This document shows positions 11,601-21,812 of a stretch of 64,000 bases of DNA, in pieces. The notes under the pieces are model-generated. The model was not told the DNA's origin, searched no databases, and was given only the letters and a program-made list of their open reading frames with translations. Numbering within the stretch: the stretch's first letter is position 1; each line of letters opens with the position of its first letter. The position numbers and the translations under genes were made by a program. Source of the DNA: Chrysaora quinquecirrha (taxonomy: Eukaryota > Cnidaria > Scyphozoa > Semaeostomeae > Pelagiidae); assembly GCA_014526335.1 (NCBI GenBank), contig JACTAT010000008.1, positions 124,001-188,000 of the forward strand. Direction: 5' to 3'.

Positions 11601-14600
11601 CGTTGTAATTTATTCAAGACATCATAAAGTGTGGATACAACAGTATATTAATTTGCTGTTTTTCGTATCCACAATTGAAACGTTCCAATGAATTTCTGAC
11701 ATCAGAATCCTTGTTTTGCTTTTCTTTTTCTCATTCTCTCACAATACATCCAGGTGCACATATTGCCTCCTCTATTAAACAGATCTTCCTTGCTTCTTTG
11801 TCAATTATCAGCATGTCAGGTTTGATAGAATTGCAACTTGGTCTTTTGCCTAAATGCATCGGTGTGTCCACAAAATTTTGGCACATTAATTTTGAATGCC
11901 GGCAAGAGGCAAACTTGCTTGTTCCATGGTAATCCACACTTACTTCCATCAAAATTAAAGATGCTACACAGGTCTTAACATTCGATTATATCTTGACTTG
12001 TAGTGTTTGGCGCTAATGCTTCGAAGGAGCACAGCAAATGAACCACTGTTTTGTTCTGCTTGTCTACACAAATGCATGTCGTATGTGCTATTTCCATCTT
12101 TAATCTATCCTTTGAATATGCTTTTGTAGGTAGTAATAAATGCTGTCTTATTGATTCATTTGTTGACAAAACTATGTCTGGGATGTTTTTTACAGTTCTG
12201 AAGAATGGTTCCCACATTTTTGCAACTTCAGTTTCCAGATCTTTGTACTTGGAAAATTTCTCTTCTTCTTAAATTGATACATTTCTTTCAGATGGTATTC
12301 TTTTGTCAATCATTATAAAGTTCTCTGTTTTCCTGTCTTTTATAATTATGTCAGGTCTGTTACCTTTTATCTCCTTTTCTGTGTTCACCCTCATGCCAGT
12401 ATAGTTGCATATTCGTTTTCAGACGCCATCTCAGGTTTGTGTTCATACCACTATCTACAGCTGGGAGATTTGTCACTGTATATATTCCATTGTTGCAAGT
12501 ACTGGACAGCCGGCCACTATATGTTCAATAGTTTTTCGGATGCATCGCACATCCTACAATTGGGTTCAGTTCTGTCTTTAATGATCTTATTATGACATCA
12601 TGTGCAGCAATAATTAGTCCCTCGCTGTTAACGTCCAGGGCCAGAGCTCTTAAGCAATTCGAGGGTCCTTTCTATTTCAACGTAAGGCTCTTTCATCCTA
12701 GTTGGGTACTGACCATGCATCGGCTTTTTCCCATTTCCGTCTCATCTTCTCCAATATCTTCTTCTTTTCCCCTGCTTTACTCTCTAAGCAAATAAATTGA
12801 CTGAATCTTTTTTTTATTATGGTCTAGTATCTCAAGTTCTCTTTTGACTTTTCTCGTATTTTTGCAACAGAGAAAGAGCTTCTTGCCTACTTCAACCTTA
12901 TGAACGAATTGGAGAAGGGGATCTTTTGGCTGTTCCAAGTACAAGTTTATTCCCCTTTTTTGTGTTGAACAATTTAAACTGAGCGAGGCCCTGTCCTCCA
13001 CTTTCTCTTGGCAGGTACATTTTTTCACATAAGCTTTTGGGTGGTTCATCCTCTCTTCAGTTAAAAGCTTCCCGGTATTTGTATCCAGCTTTCTTATTTC
13101 ACTAATCTGCCAGTTTATGAGATTTACCCCGAGCAATTAAAACTATTTTGGCTATGAACACCCTGTATGGGTGGGTTGTTTGCCTTAAAATCCTCTTAAC
13201 TTGGGTACGATATGAAACGAAACAACATAAAAAAGGATGGGAAATCGAAGAAAACTAAATAAGCTTTATTTGAGTCCAAATTGCGTCGATATCACGTCAA
13301 AGATGTTCGTAGTGAAATTTCAAGTAATAATAAGGCCTAAAAATTCCTATAATTCTCACAACCCGCTTTTTATTACCCATGTTATAGGGTCTACACTATA
13401 GGTCTGTATCTACACTATAGGTTGGTGGGCTTGTAAAATCTTGGCGTTACATCCCTGCCCATCAATAAATCATGTGCCCCCCCGAAATTCATACTGTATG
13501 TAAATATGGGTACCGCAAATGTGTACATTGCTTTTATCTTATGTAGAATTCTATAGTACTGATCACTCTTCTGTTGTATTGATCACTCTTCTGTAGAATT
13601 CTTCTACAATTTGTTTCTTCAAAGCGCCATTTATACTAACACTTTCATTGATCCCCAGATATTTTTGAGTACCCTCATGCTTTAGCTCCTTAGTTGTGCT
13701 GTTTGTGTCGACTTCGATGTCTGTAGGTTTGTGATCTCTCCCCTCTTAAAATGTGTATGCAGAAAGCATCACTGAAGGTTTTGATAATCTTCAGCAGTCC
13801 TTCCTGTTGATTATCATTCTTCGCATAGGTTTTCAGACCTTCAATATAGAACGAATGTTTACATGTAGTACCTTCTTCTTCATAACCATATCCAATGTTG
13901 ATGAGCATAGTGCTGAGTGGCGTCAATGACAAGCAGAACTGCAATGGTGAAAATAAATCTCCTCTAAAAATAGGTACCACTTCTAATGTTAACTTGTCTT
14001 GTCTTAATTATACCCTCATTACGACTTAGAGACAGCTTTGTCTTCAAGTGGCTCATAGAAACTTGATTATGATCATGTAATGAATTAAATTTACATAAGG
14101 GACAACTTATATATTTGCATTACCATAGCAGTTGCATAAGCCAACATGTCAGTGATAATTTGATTGCCTAGTACCATTTCTATCTTTTGTGATCTTAGGA
14201 AGTGGATCTCTGTCTTCTTCTATCACTAGATACTTTTGTATTTCTTCAAATTTTCTTTGAATTTCTTCTGACAGAGAATCGTCTAGTCAATCTTCTTTTC
14301 TTAACATGCTCATCCTTCTGGTTACTTTGTGTATCATTTTCTTTTTTGAAATTTTCAGATGGCCTATTGAGAAGGGGGGCATAGAGGGCATAATGGAACG
14401 AATCACGAGAAATTAAACAAATATCGGTTCACGTTCAATTAAACACTAACTTCTCGAATAACGAGGAATGCGCAATCTTGGTGCACATTTGATGGTTCTA
14501 ACATAAATTAATTTCATAATTGTGCAGTTTCAAAGTAACATACAGCAATCGTTTCGGAGAAAATAAATAAAATGCTTCATAGACGTGTTATCAAGTAATT

Positions 14601-17600
14601 TAAGTTTCACTTTAAGCTTTCATTTTTTAACGGTAAGCTTGTAAAAGACTCTGTTATTATTTTGTTGTTATTGCTGTTATTATTTTTCCTTTACTAATTA
14701 AATCACATTCGGAGAATGCGCGTCTCAAGGAAGCTGGCGATCAAGGTAAACATTAAATTGATATTATTTCAAAGAAAAGGACTGGCAACAGGCTGTCCGC
14801 CGGATCTGAGATGCTTATGTCGAAGTAAGTCGATAAAAGGACAAATTGTGAGAAACAACACAATACGTCAGATCGACACACAGAAAAATAAACAGTTAAA
14901 TATCCATAAAATTGGCTAATATTTTGCCCTGGCATTCAGGGCTTCATCAGAGCTAAACAGAAGAAGCCCTGAATGCCAGAGCGAAACATAAGCCAATTTG
15001 TTGATATTTAACTGTTTATTTTTCTGTGTCTTGATTTGTTGTTTTGTGTTGTTCCTCACAATTAATCCATTAAATTGATAACTGTGAGGAAAAAACATAA
15101 CGATAAACTTGTGCTAAACTTATCAGCTAAAAGGAAATAACAAAATACGCATGATAATAGCAAGTACGCCTTAAAAGACTTTGTATGAAACTTTTACGGT
15201 TCTAACGCTGTGTGTAGTTACAGCTTGCAGAAAGGTAAGTCGTCTGCAACGTCTACTAATTCGTTATCGTCGGAGTTCGAAACTGTATTTGAATCGTTTT
15301 CTTCATCTTGTTGGAACTCAAGTATTTCCTCCTCTTCAATATTTTTTTCGACCTCATCCTCTTTGATCACTTCATTCTCTTGATTAACACCCGCATCTTG
15401 ATCATGCTCGTCATCACTGACTATTTCTACTCTTTTCGTTGCAAGAGCTGTTGTTCAGTACATGTTCAAAAGAAGATTGAAACATGGTTGTCCCTTGACG
15501 TACACCTCTTTACATCGGTAGACGTGACCTTTCTTTCCCATCAACAAATTTTAGTATTTCTCTTGACAATGGATCCAGAAAATACGTAATGCACTCCTCT
15601 GTAATGATTTCACACGATCAGCTTCATTCAACCACTTTTTGATGAAAACATGTGCAACATTAACAAACAGCGACAGCAAATTGTCCTTGACTTAACGCAA
15701 TATGTGGCGCGGCTCCTTATTCTATAGTTGGGCTCTTCCAATGGTACCTCCCAGCCACTGACCGCTCCCAGAGGTTTCGCCGGATTAAGGTATTAACAAA
15801 AGAAATCTTAGAAAACTGGATATTCTTTAAAGTAAATTTTAAAATCCACTGCACGTTGATCGAAATTAAGGTCACTGTTAAACTGTTAACGAATAACGAC
15901 AGAAAAATCGTATAAATCACGAATCACGATAAATTAAAAGAGCGAATAACGTTGCACGAAAACACCAATGCCCCCCCCCCCACTATTTTTTATAGTAAAA
16001 TTTAAATATTATTAATGTGAAAAAAGTGAGTAGATCTTACGAAATAAATAAAAATTGGAAAAATAAAAAAATGATACAAAAATGAAAAATGTTTTAAGAC
16101 CATTGGGAACGCGCGTATTTAGCTTAAATATAATCCCTTTTCTAAAGTCTTTCTATTGTTAGCGTCGATAGGAGCAGCCAAAAGTCCACAAATGATCATG
16201 TCTTCAAGTTAATGCGCTTCATTGTTGTAATGTAGTGAGACATCTATGTCACCTTGCTCACTTCTTCTAAGATCTTCATGTACTTTGTTTTCCACGTTTC
16301 TTAAATATTCACCGAATCTTTCGTTTAACTACCGACAAGTCTCACCAATTTACAGAAACCCACACATTTTGCATCTACTGCAATATACAATGCAAGAGGA
16401 GGAGCAGCTGAATCTTTTTTGACGTTGAAGGAATGGTTGTTATTTGTTATGGTGATTTGGTTGGAGACATTGTTGCATTTTCCACATTTAGTGTTGTTGC
16501 AGGGATTGGTACCAGGGTCTTCACCGTTGTTATGTAATCTCTTCTGATGGTTTCATTTGCACAATGGACTATGTTCTGCGCTGTAATGTATGCTTCCATC
16601 ACTTGTTCATACTTTCCCTGAAGGATGTAACTTTCTTTTTCTTATGCTGCTTCTAGTACATCATTCTTAATCTAAATGAAGGGTTTGTTCATTAAGGTGA
16701 CCCAAGATGCTTGCAGATCATTATTGCAGTGTACACTTTTCGACCTCAGCTTGGTCCATCACTGAGGGAGATGCTCCCGAGTGGTGAGCTATGCAGGATG
16801 ATTTTCTTTGATTATTTTCAATGCACAGAAAATTTCTGGTTATCCATGTTTCTGGTTAGGCATTATAAATCCAACAGCAATTTGTTGCGTGTGTGAAAGA
16901 GGAGAAAAAAGCAAGAAAAAGGAAAAAAGATCAGGACAAACCCATTTCATAAGCTATCGACCTGGGACCATTACAGGTGGGACCATTAAGGTGGGACCGT
17001 AAAGGTGAGACCATATGACCCGGGACCTGGGACCATTAAAGTGGGACCATTAAGGTGGGACCGTAGAGGTGGGACCATGGGACCTAGGACCCGGGACCAT
17101 TAAAGTGGGACCATTAAGGTGGGACCATAAAGGTGGGACCATGGGACCTGGGACCCGGGACCATTTAGGTGGAACCATTAAGGTGGGACCATTAAAGTGG
17201 GATCATGGAACCCAGGATTATTAATATGGGACCTGGGACCATTTGATGGATTTTTTGTTGGTTTGCCTTAATTACTTTAAGAACCAACATTAATGAAGGC
17301 TCCTTTTACTGCCGAAATAGCAACGATTTTTCCAGTATCTCCTTGGATCATTGTACAATCAATAACAACAAGCAGAGACCAATTAAACCATTTTTATGAT
17401 AACTAACAAAACATTCGATAAACACATATTTATTGAACAAAACAAGGAAGTCCTTGAACCCAAAAGCAAACATTATAAAACTGATACAATTATTTGTATC
17501 AATTAAAGATGTACAATTATTGATACAATAATTTGAATTACTAATAATTGTATCTGTAAATAAAGGTAATAATAATTTTCGCAAGGTTGGTGGCAGGAAC

Positions 17601-19944
17601 TTCATGGTGAATTGTACTCAAATCAACCGAACAACCATATGCTATCCCATGAAACTAACAAAACCACACAACTGAAATCAATGCTAAGCATGTGACCTTT
17701 GAGTGACCTTTCTCGAGCTTTCTTGCAAAATTTAGGGTAATAACTTTTCTTTTTCATTTGACTATCTCAATAACTGGCGTCTATAAATATGTTCTAAGAA
17801 AATCAAGGCAAACAAAGGGAATCAATAATAAAGAAATTTTTGGTAGAAATCATTTAAACAATTTGTTTGATGAAGCATGCCTTTGCAAGCAATTATAACG
17901 GAGGGGATTTTCGCTTTGTACAGTAACCCAGGTAGAAGATAAAAAGTGCATCTTTAGAAATTTATTCTTTTCACTTTGAATTTCGTTTGAATAATGACTA
18001 ATCTTTACGTCTTCCTTGCAGTCGGAGGATGTAAACAGGCCCAACCTGTTGTTCGGCTGATCTGAGTACAACTCAATGAAGGTGTTCCTGTCACCAACCT
18101 GGGCAAAATTATTATTACCTTTATTTACAAATAATTATATCAGTTTTATAATGTTTGCTGTTGGGTTCAAGGACTTCCTTGTTTTGTTCAATAAATATGC
18201 GTTTATCGAATGTTTTGTTAGTTATCATAAAAAATCAGTTGAATTGGTCTCTGCTTGTTGTTATTGATTGTACAATGATCCAAGGAGATACTGGAAAAAA
18301 TCGTAGCTATTTCGGCAGTAAAAGGAGCCTTCATTAATGTTGGTTCATAAAGCAATTAAGGCAAACCAACAAAAAATCCATCAGATGGTCCCAGGTTATT
18401 AACATTATTATTATTATTAATAATCCTGGGATCCAACTTTAATGGTCCCACCTTAATGGTTCCACCTAAATGGTCCTGGGTCCCAGGTCCCATGATCCCA
18501 ACTTAATGGTCCCACTTTAATGGTCCCGAGTCCTGGGTCCCGTGGTCCCACCTTTACGGTCCTACCTTAATGGTCCCACTTTAATTGTCCCGGGTCCCAG
18601 GTCCCACTTTTACGATCCCACCTTAATGGTCCCACCTTTAATGGTCCTGGGTCCCGGGTCCCATGGTCCCACCTTTACGGTCCCACCTTTATGGTCCCAC
18701 CTTTAATGGTCCCGGGTCCCAGGTCCCATGGTCCCACCTTAATGGTCCTGCCTTAATGGTCCCACCTGTAATGGTCTCGGGTCCCGGGTCCCATGGTCCC
18801 ACCTGATGGTCCCGGGTCCCACTTTTCCGGTTTGCCAGAAAATCATGCTTCAAGACAATAATATTAGAAAAGCAAGGTATTCATTTTCAGATCTGAATAC
18901 CCTGACGGCCCTTCAATGCTCTTGTGGTACAAACAACACTACAATAAATCATGCAGAATATTTTTATCAGGCAGTTTTTGTGATTCTTTCTTTTCTGTAC
19001 AAAATCAGCTCATTTTTGAACAGTGTTTATATCCAAAAAGTTTTCCGCTTTAGGGCAGCAAAAAGAAAAACAGAGTAAAGTACAAGGAACCATATAGCAG
19101 TGCACTTTATAGTGCATACAGTGTGCAAGAATACAGCCTATCTCAGGAAAGAATGTTTCTACAGACAAATAGGCAGTAAAAGGTTGTTTACATTGGTCTG
19201 CAAGAGAAAGGACTTGGACTTTTATACTGAGATTTTCACCTAAATATAAATTTTCGAAGACATTTCATGTTCCTTATGTGTGGCCAGAATGTTGATGTAT
19301 TCAACTTTTGATTTGACTCCTTGCCTAAGTACATTTTAGGGCACATCATAGGGCAAAAAGCCTCCAAGAAAGAGCCATGAGAAAACCTCTGGATGTCTTG
19401 TGGAACAGCAATAAATCTTGCAAACAGGGCTGTACAGTAGATGCTTACTAAATGGACATATAAGACAAAAGAAAGGGCATGACCACTCGGCATGGCTGAA
19501 AATTTTAATACCAGTTAAAAAACTTGTATGTGCCATCCCGGTCACAGCATAGTACCTACAAAAAACAACTAGGCATTTTAAGTTTGGCTGGAACTGTGGA
19601 AGGGCTCACCTCACTTCAGATCTATGACTATTCAAGTTACTTGATCTAAGTGTATACAACACACAGATCCTTTCATTGACAATACAAATGGGAACCAACA
19701 CTCCAGCCTCAACCTTCAGAGAATTTAAAAGATTGTGTCCATGCTTAGATTTATGAGATCTAATTTGATTTTGTGATCTGGCTCTTAAAGTTTCTTTTGC
19801 ATTTCCTTCAATAAAAGTTCTTATCAATTGTTCAGAGAGCTCAAATTTCTTTGGTGAGGTATGATATCTTTTTTTCAATAATGAATGAAATAAATCAAAT
19901 GCTTTACCACAGCATGCAGTCTTGTTTCTTAACAGTTTTTCCAT
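8413..19944 (-). CDS. NUDT8: NUDT8-like Nudix CoA diphosphatase, complete gene
   Basis: Coding exons: 19944-19610, 10973-10841, 8834-8754 and 8634-8413 (335, 133, 81 and 222 nt), giving 256 residues plus stop. All introns are GT-AG and the phases match. The joined frame has LYTLRSSNLNSHRSEV, then SFPGGKRDVGDR and IRETCEELGI (Nudix box, residues about 112-139), then LDLSTLAVNHQEV and a C-terminal KVWGISAVITDF. This is the layout of the NUDT7/NUDT8 coenzyme-A diphosphatase group, which cleaves CoA or acyl-CoA to phosphopantetheine and 3',5'-ADP; human NUDT8 is 236 residues and mitochondrial. The N-terminus is basic with RYHTS near residue 26, fitting a mitochondrial presequence (inference). An in-frame TAA lies directly before the ATG. 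Intron 1 is 8.6 kb and full of transposon remnants. NUDT7 is the alternative, but the C-terminus fits NUDT8 better. Confidence 0.93.
8754..8834 (-). CDS. NUDT8: NUDT8-like exon 3
   Basis: 27 codons, phase 0 at both ends. The acceptor is tttcag|CAA and the donor GAG|gtaagc. It encodes ICYMGHLDLSTLAVNHQE, equivalent to the G..DL..L..N..EV segment after the Nudix fold in this family. Confidence 0.9.
9188..9772. mobile_element. Mariner-type MITE in NUDT8 intron 2
   Basis: Terminal inverted repeats of about 45 bp start CAGGGTGGCCCAA on the left and, on the other strand, CAGGGTGGCCCAATT on the right. Both are flanked by TA (9186-9187 and 9773-9774). Length is 585 bp and there is no transposase. 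Ends and TA duplication fit Tc1/mariner-type non-autonomous elements. Confidence 0.88.
9880..10490. repeat. Cluster of direct and inverted copies of one ~130-220 bp repeat
   Basis: The block GGCCCTATT(T/G)GAAAA.AAGAC recurs near 9890, 10109 and 10239 on the plus strand and once inverted near 10416-10430. The partner block TAGTTTTCCTATACACTA and its reverse complement alternate with it, as does GGGCTAGCGTGCTGAAA. This is a nested, partly palindromic cluster in NUDT8 intron 2, probably several insertions of one inverted-repeat element. Confidence 0.7.
10841..10973 (-). CDS. NUDT8: NUDT8-like exon 2 (Nudix box)
   Basis: The acceptor is tttttag|T and the donor CGT|gtaagt. It encodes FPGGKRDVGDR then AAIRETCEELG, the Nudix helix with its metal-binding RE..EE residues intact, then IWAPLRQLPNR. 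As in human NUDT8, the GG-to-RE spacing is that of the CoA-diphosphatase subfamily. Confidence 0.95.
11690..13985 (-). pseudogene. Decayed non-LTR retrotransposon(s), RT and C-terminal part
   Basis: Read on the minus strand from 13985 downward. FRGDLFSPLQFCLSLTPL, then FYIEGLKTYAKND, sit where such elements have F-Y-M-D-D: the catalytic aspartates are gone. KYLGINES (about 13650) and NWQISEIRKLDTNTGKLLT (about 13115) follow, then EGLIIAAHD, a Cys/His region, and NRPDIIIKDRKTENFIMID (about 12330), with stops and frameshifts between. A second, different tail (KPDMLIIDKEARKICLIEE, about 11830) lies below 12180, so two related elements are probably joined. The whole lies antisense-neutral within NUDT8 intron 1 and is certainly inactive. 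Confidence 0.85.
13986..14838. other. Intronic DNA, possible 5' continuation of LINE
   Basis: NUDT8 intron 1. Minus-strand frames near 14200-14400 are Lys/Arg-rich and could be the eroded upstream part of the LINE. Nothing else was recognised. Confidence 0.3.
14839..15070. repeat. Inverted pair of PLE-type termini with split hammerhead motifs
   Basis: Two arms of about 105 bp face each other across a spacer of about 10 bp centred near 14956. They share ACACAGAAAAATAAACAGTT and GCATTCAGGGCTTC. Read outward on the minus strand, the left arm has CTGATGA (14944-14950), a hairpin GCCCTG/CAGGGC, then AAAAT. The right arm, read on the plus strand, has CAGAAGA, the same hairpin, then GAAAC (14983-14987). 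CTGATGA-hairpin-GAAAC is the core order of a hammerhead ribozyme, and each arm keeps only one half. Known PLEs carry hammerheads in their terminal repeats; attribution here is inference. Confidence 0.6.
15071..16129. other. No gene recognised (NUDT8 intron 1)
   Basis: Intronic AT-rich DNA with a homopolymer C tract near 15970. Short frames show no clear homology. Confidence 0.35.
16130..16580 (-). pseudogene. PLE remnant: zinc-finger-like linker and GIY-YIG domain
   Basis: On the minus strand from about 16580 downward, CNNTKCGKCNNVSNQITIT is followed by HSFNVKKDS, a Cys-rich strand and, in shifted frames, a YIGETCR-like block. Then come EYLRNVENKVHEDLRRSEQ and a SLHYNN segment. This is the C-terminal C..C linker plus GIY-YIG endonuclease of a Penelope-like element, of a family different from the one at 5.5-7.1 kb. 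Stops and frameshifts show it is dead, and no RT part is adjacent. Confidence 0.75.
16961..18820. mobile_element. Large foldback element with GGGACC minisatellite arms
   Basis: A left arm (about 16961-17630) and a right arm (about 18060-18820) are inverted copies. The outer 300-450 bp of each arm is a minisatellite of GGGACCATTAAGGTGGGACC-type units. The inner arms share GGTTTGCCTTAATT, GTATCTCCTTGGATCATTGT and AAGGAAGTCCTTGAACCCAA in opposite orientation. The 430-bp centre is unique and holds no transposase. The architecture (long inverted repeats made of short tandem repeats around a small loop) is that of foldback elements. It lies in NUDT8 intron 1. I could not define a target duplication. 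Confidence 0.85.
18821..19609. other. No gene recognised (NUDT8 intron 1)
   Basis: Intronic sequence directly downstream of the exon 1 donor. No domain or element ends identified. Confidence 0.4.
19610..19944 (-). CDS. NUDT8: NUDT8-like exon 1
   Basis: 111 codons plus 2 nt. Starts MEKLLRNKTACCGKAFDLF and ends in the substrate-side signature YTLRSSNLNSHRSEV. The donor is GAG|gtgagc. The split codon AG|T makes the Ser just before FPGG, which fixes the exon 1-2 join. Confidence 0.92.
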
Positions 19945-20123
19945 TTACTTTGACTCTATTTATTTCCAATTTTTGCCACCATACAGCATACCTTACTGTG
20001 CATAATAACTGATATTGGCTAGTACTTCGTATAAGACAACTCATAATCCATATTGCGTTGATTCTAGTTCTGGGTTCAAGGATTCGGTTCAGGATTGAGT
20101 TCAGTTCAGAGGATACGGGGGGC

Positions 20124-21803
20124 TAGACTTACTACATGAGTCGCAGTTATCGCTATTGAATTGAATTGCTGGACGCTCAAACTAACGACTCATTCCCTTT
20201 CGTGTTGCGAAAGTGGATTGAAATCTGCTGCCTCGTTTCCATTATTCTGTTCGGCTAAAGATGTGGCGACCCCCCGACAGAAATTTCTCTCATCTCACTT
20301 TTGCTGTGTTTTTACACTTAGGGTACAAAAGTATTGCAACGCTTGACCTAAAATGGCGGCCAACATTAGCCGTAGGCCCAACAACACAAAATTTACATAA
20401 CAAAGCCATGATGGCTCAGGGCTTCGGCCAACTTGATTTAGGCGGGAAAATGTTCACAATTTCATTGACTTTCAGTTAGAATAAAAGTTAAACGATTTAT
20501 TTCGCATTTGGGATGAAAAATAGTCAAAAACCTTGAAGCATTGCCTTCCAAATTTTCTGGAAAATATTTCAAGGGTTGTCTTGAAAAACAGCGATGTATG
20601 AACCACTTATCGTGACTTTTGCTACAAAGTTTCGTGGTTTTCGAGACAAAATAGTTCAAACTTGTAATTACCATTTAAATTTTCGCTCGAAGTGTACAGT
20701 TAGAGAAGAATTTGGGGGTTGAAATATTGATAAAGATTTTAGGTGAGTAACTTTTGAAGTTGTTGTTTTGATGCGAAAATAAATTGTGCACTTGAAGGAG
20801 TCTTCAGAAATTCTAATGGACAATTTCATTTACATATTTCAAAACTGTGGCTATCCTAAAATATTGCAAATTAATTTTCAAGCAAATTCTTGGGTTTATA
20901 GAGAAGAATTTGCAAATTTACAAAAAGTACCCTTTTTGGGCCTAAACAAAAGTCACTCACCTGAAATTGTTGTCCACAAAATAATCTCTGTTTTCTTTGT
21001 GAAAACTACTTTTCTCAGTAAAAATTATAACGTGGAACAAAAGTTTCAGCTATTTTGCTTTGAAAAACGAAAAAACTTTGAATCAACGGTCAAAAAAGTA
21101 GTTATGTTTATTGCTTTTTATCAAGACAACTCTTGAAATATTTCGCTCGAAATCTGGAAGGCACTGCTTCATATGTTTTTCATTATTTTCCACAAGAAGC
21201 AACAAATAAATCGTTTACTTTTTATTCTAAATGAAAGTCAATGAAATTGTGAACATTTTCCCGCCTAAATCAAGTTGGGCGAAGCCCCTGAGCCGTCATG
21301 GCTTTGTTATGTAAATTTTGTGTTGTTGGGCCTACGGCTAATGTTGGCCGCCATTTTAGGTCAAGCGTTGCAATACTTTTGTACCCTAAGTGTAGTAGAG
21401 TACATTTACAAAGCAATTTTTACAGATTTGAATGCAACAAAACCTTCCTGAAGTCTCCCAACAAGAAGATTCAGTAGGTAACCAATTTGGTGGCTTTCTG
21501 CGAAGCTGTGACGATGTTTTCCCTCCATTGCCGACCAAAGTTCTCGGGTAATCCTGGGGGTCACATTTTCAGAAAAATAAACGGAAAATGCCTCATTGCA
21601 GGTTGAAATCGCTAAATCAACCAATCAGAATGCTTATTTCGAAATGCTGCTCTCTGATTGGTGCACCAATTTTTTGGTGCGGGCTGCCACTTTTATGCCA
21701 CTTTCAGATGATAAAAGGAAACAAGTCCCTGACTGAAGCGAACAACAACAACATCAATTCAATTCAATGTGAGCGAAAGTTAGGGACTTGGGAAGCAAGT
21801 CTA
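20124..21803. mobile_element. Inverted-repeat element A, 9-bp target duplication
   Basis: The left end is TAGACTTACTACAT and the right end, read inverted, is TAGACTTGCTTCCC. It is bounded on both sides by ACGGGGGGC (20115-20123 and 21804-21812). A 9-bp duplication suits Mutator-like transposons. It holds no transposase and is itself interrupted by a TA-flanked element. It lies just upstream of the NUDT8 start codon, so it may sit in or near the promoter. Confidence 0.65.
20315..21392. mobile_element. Nested TA-flanked element with ~300-bp inverted repeats
   Basis: Ends CACTTAGGGTAC on both strands, each next to TA (20313-20314 and 21393-21394). The first 150 bp of the two arms are nearly identical, for example GACCTAAAATGGCGGCCAAC and TGATTTAGGCGGGAAAATG, and homology continues for about 300 bp. 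Total length 1078 bp, no transposase. The high arm identity points to a recent insertion into element A. Confidence 0.85.
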
Positions 21804-21812
21804 ACGGGGGGC

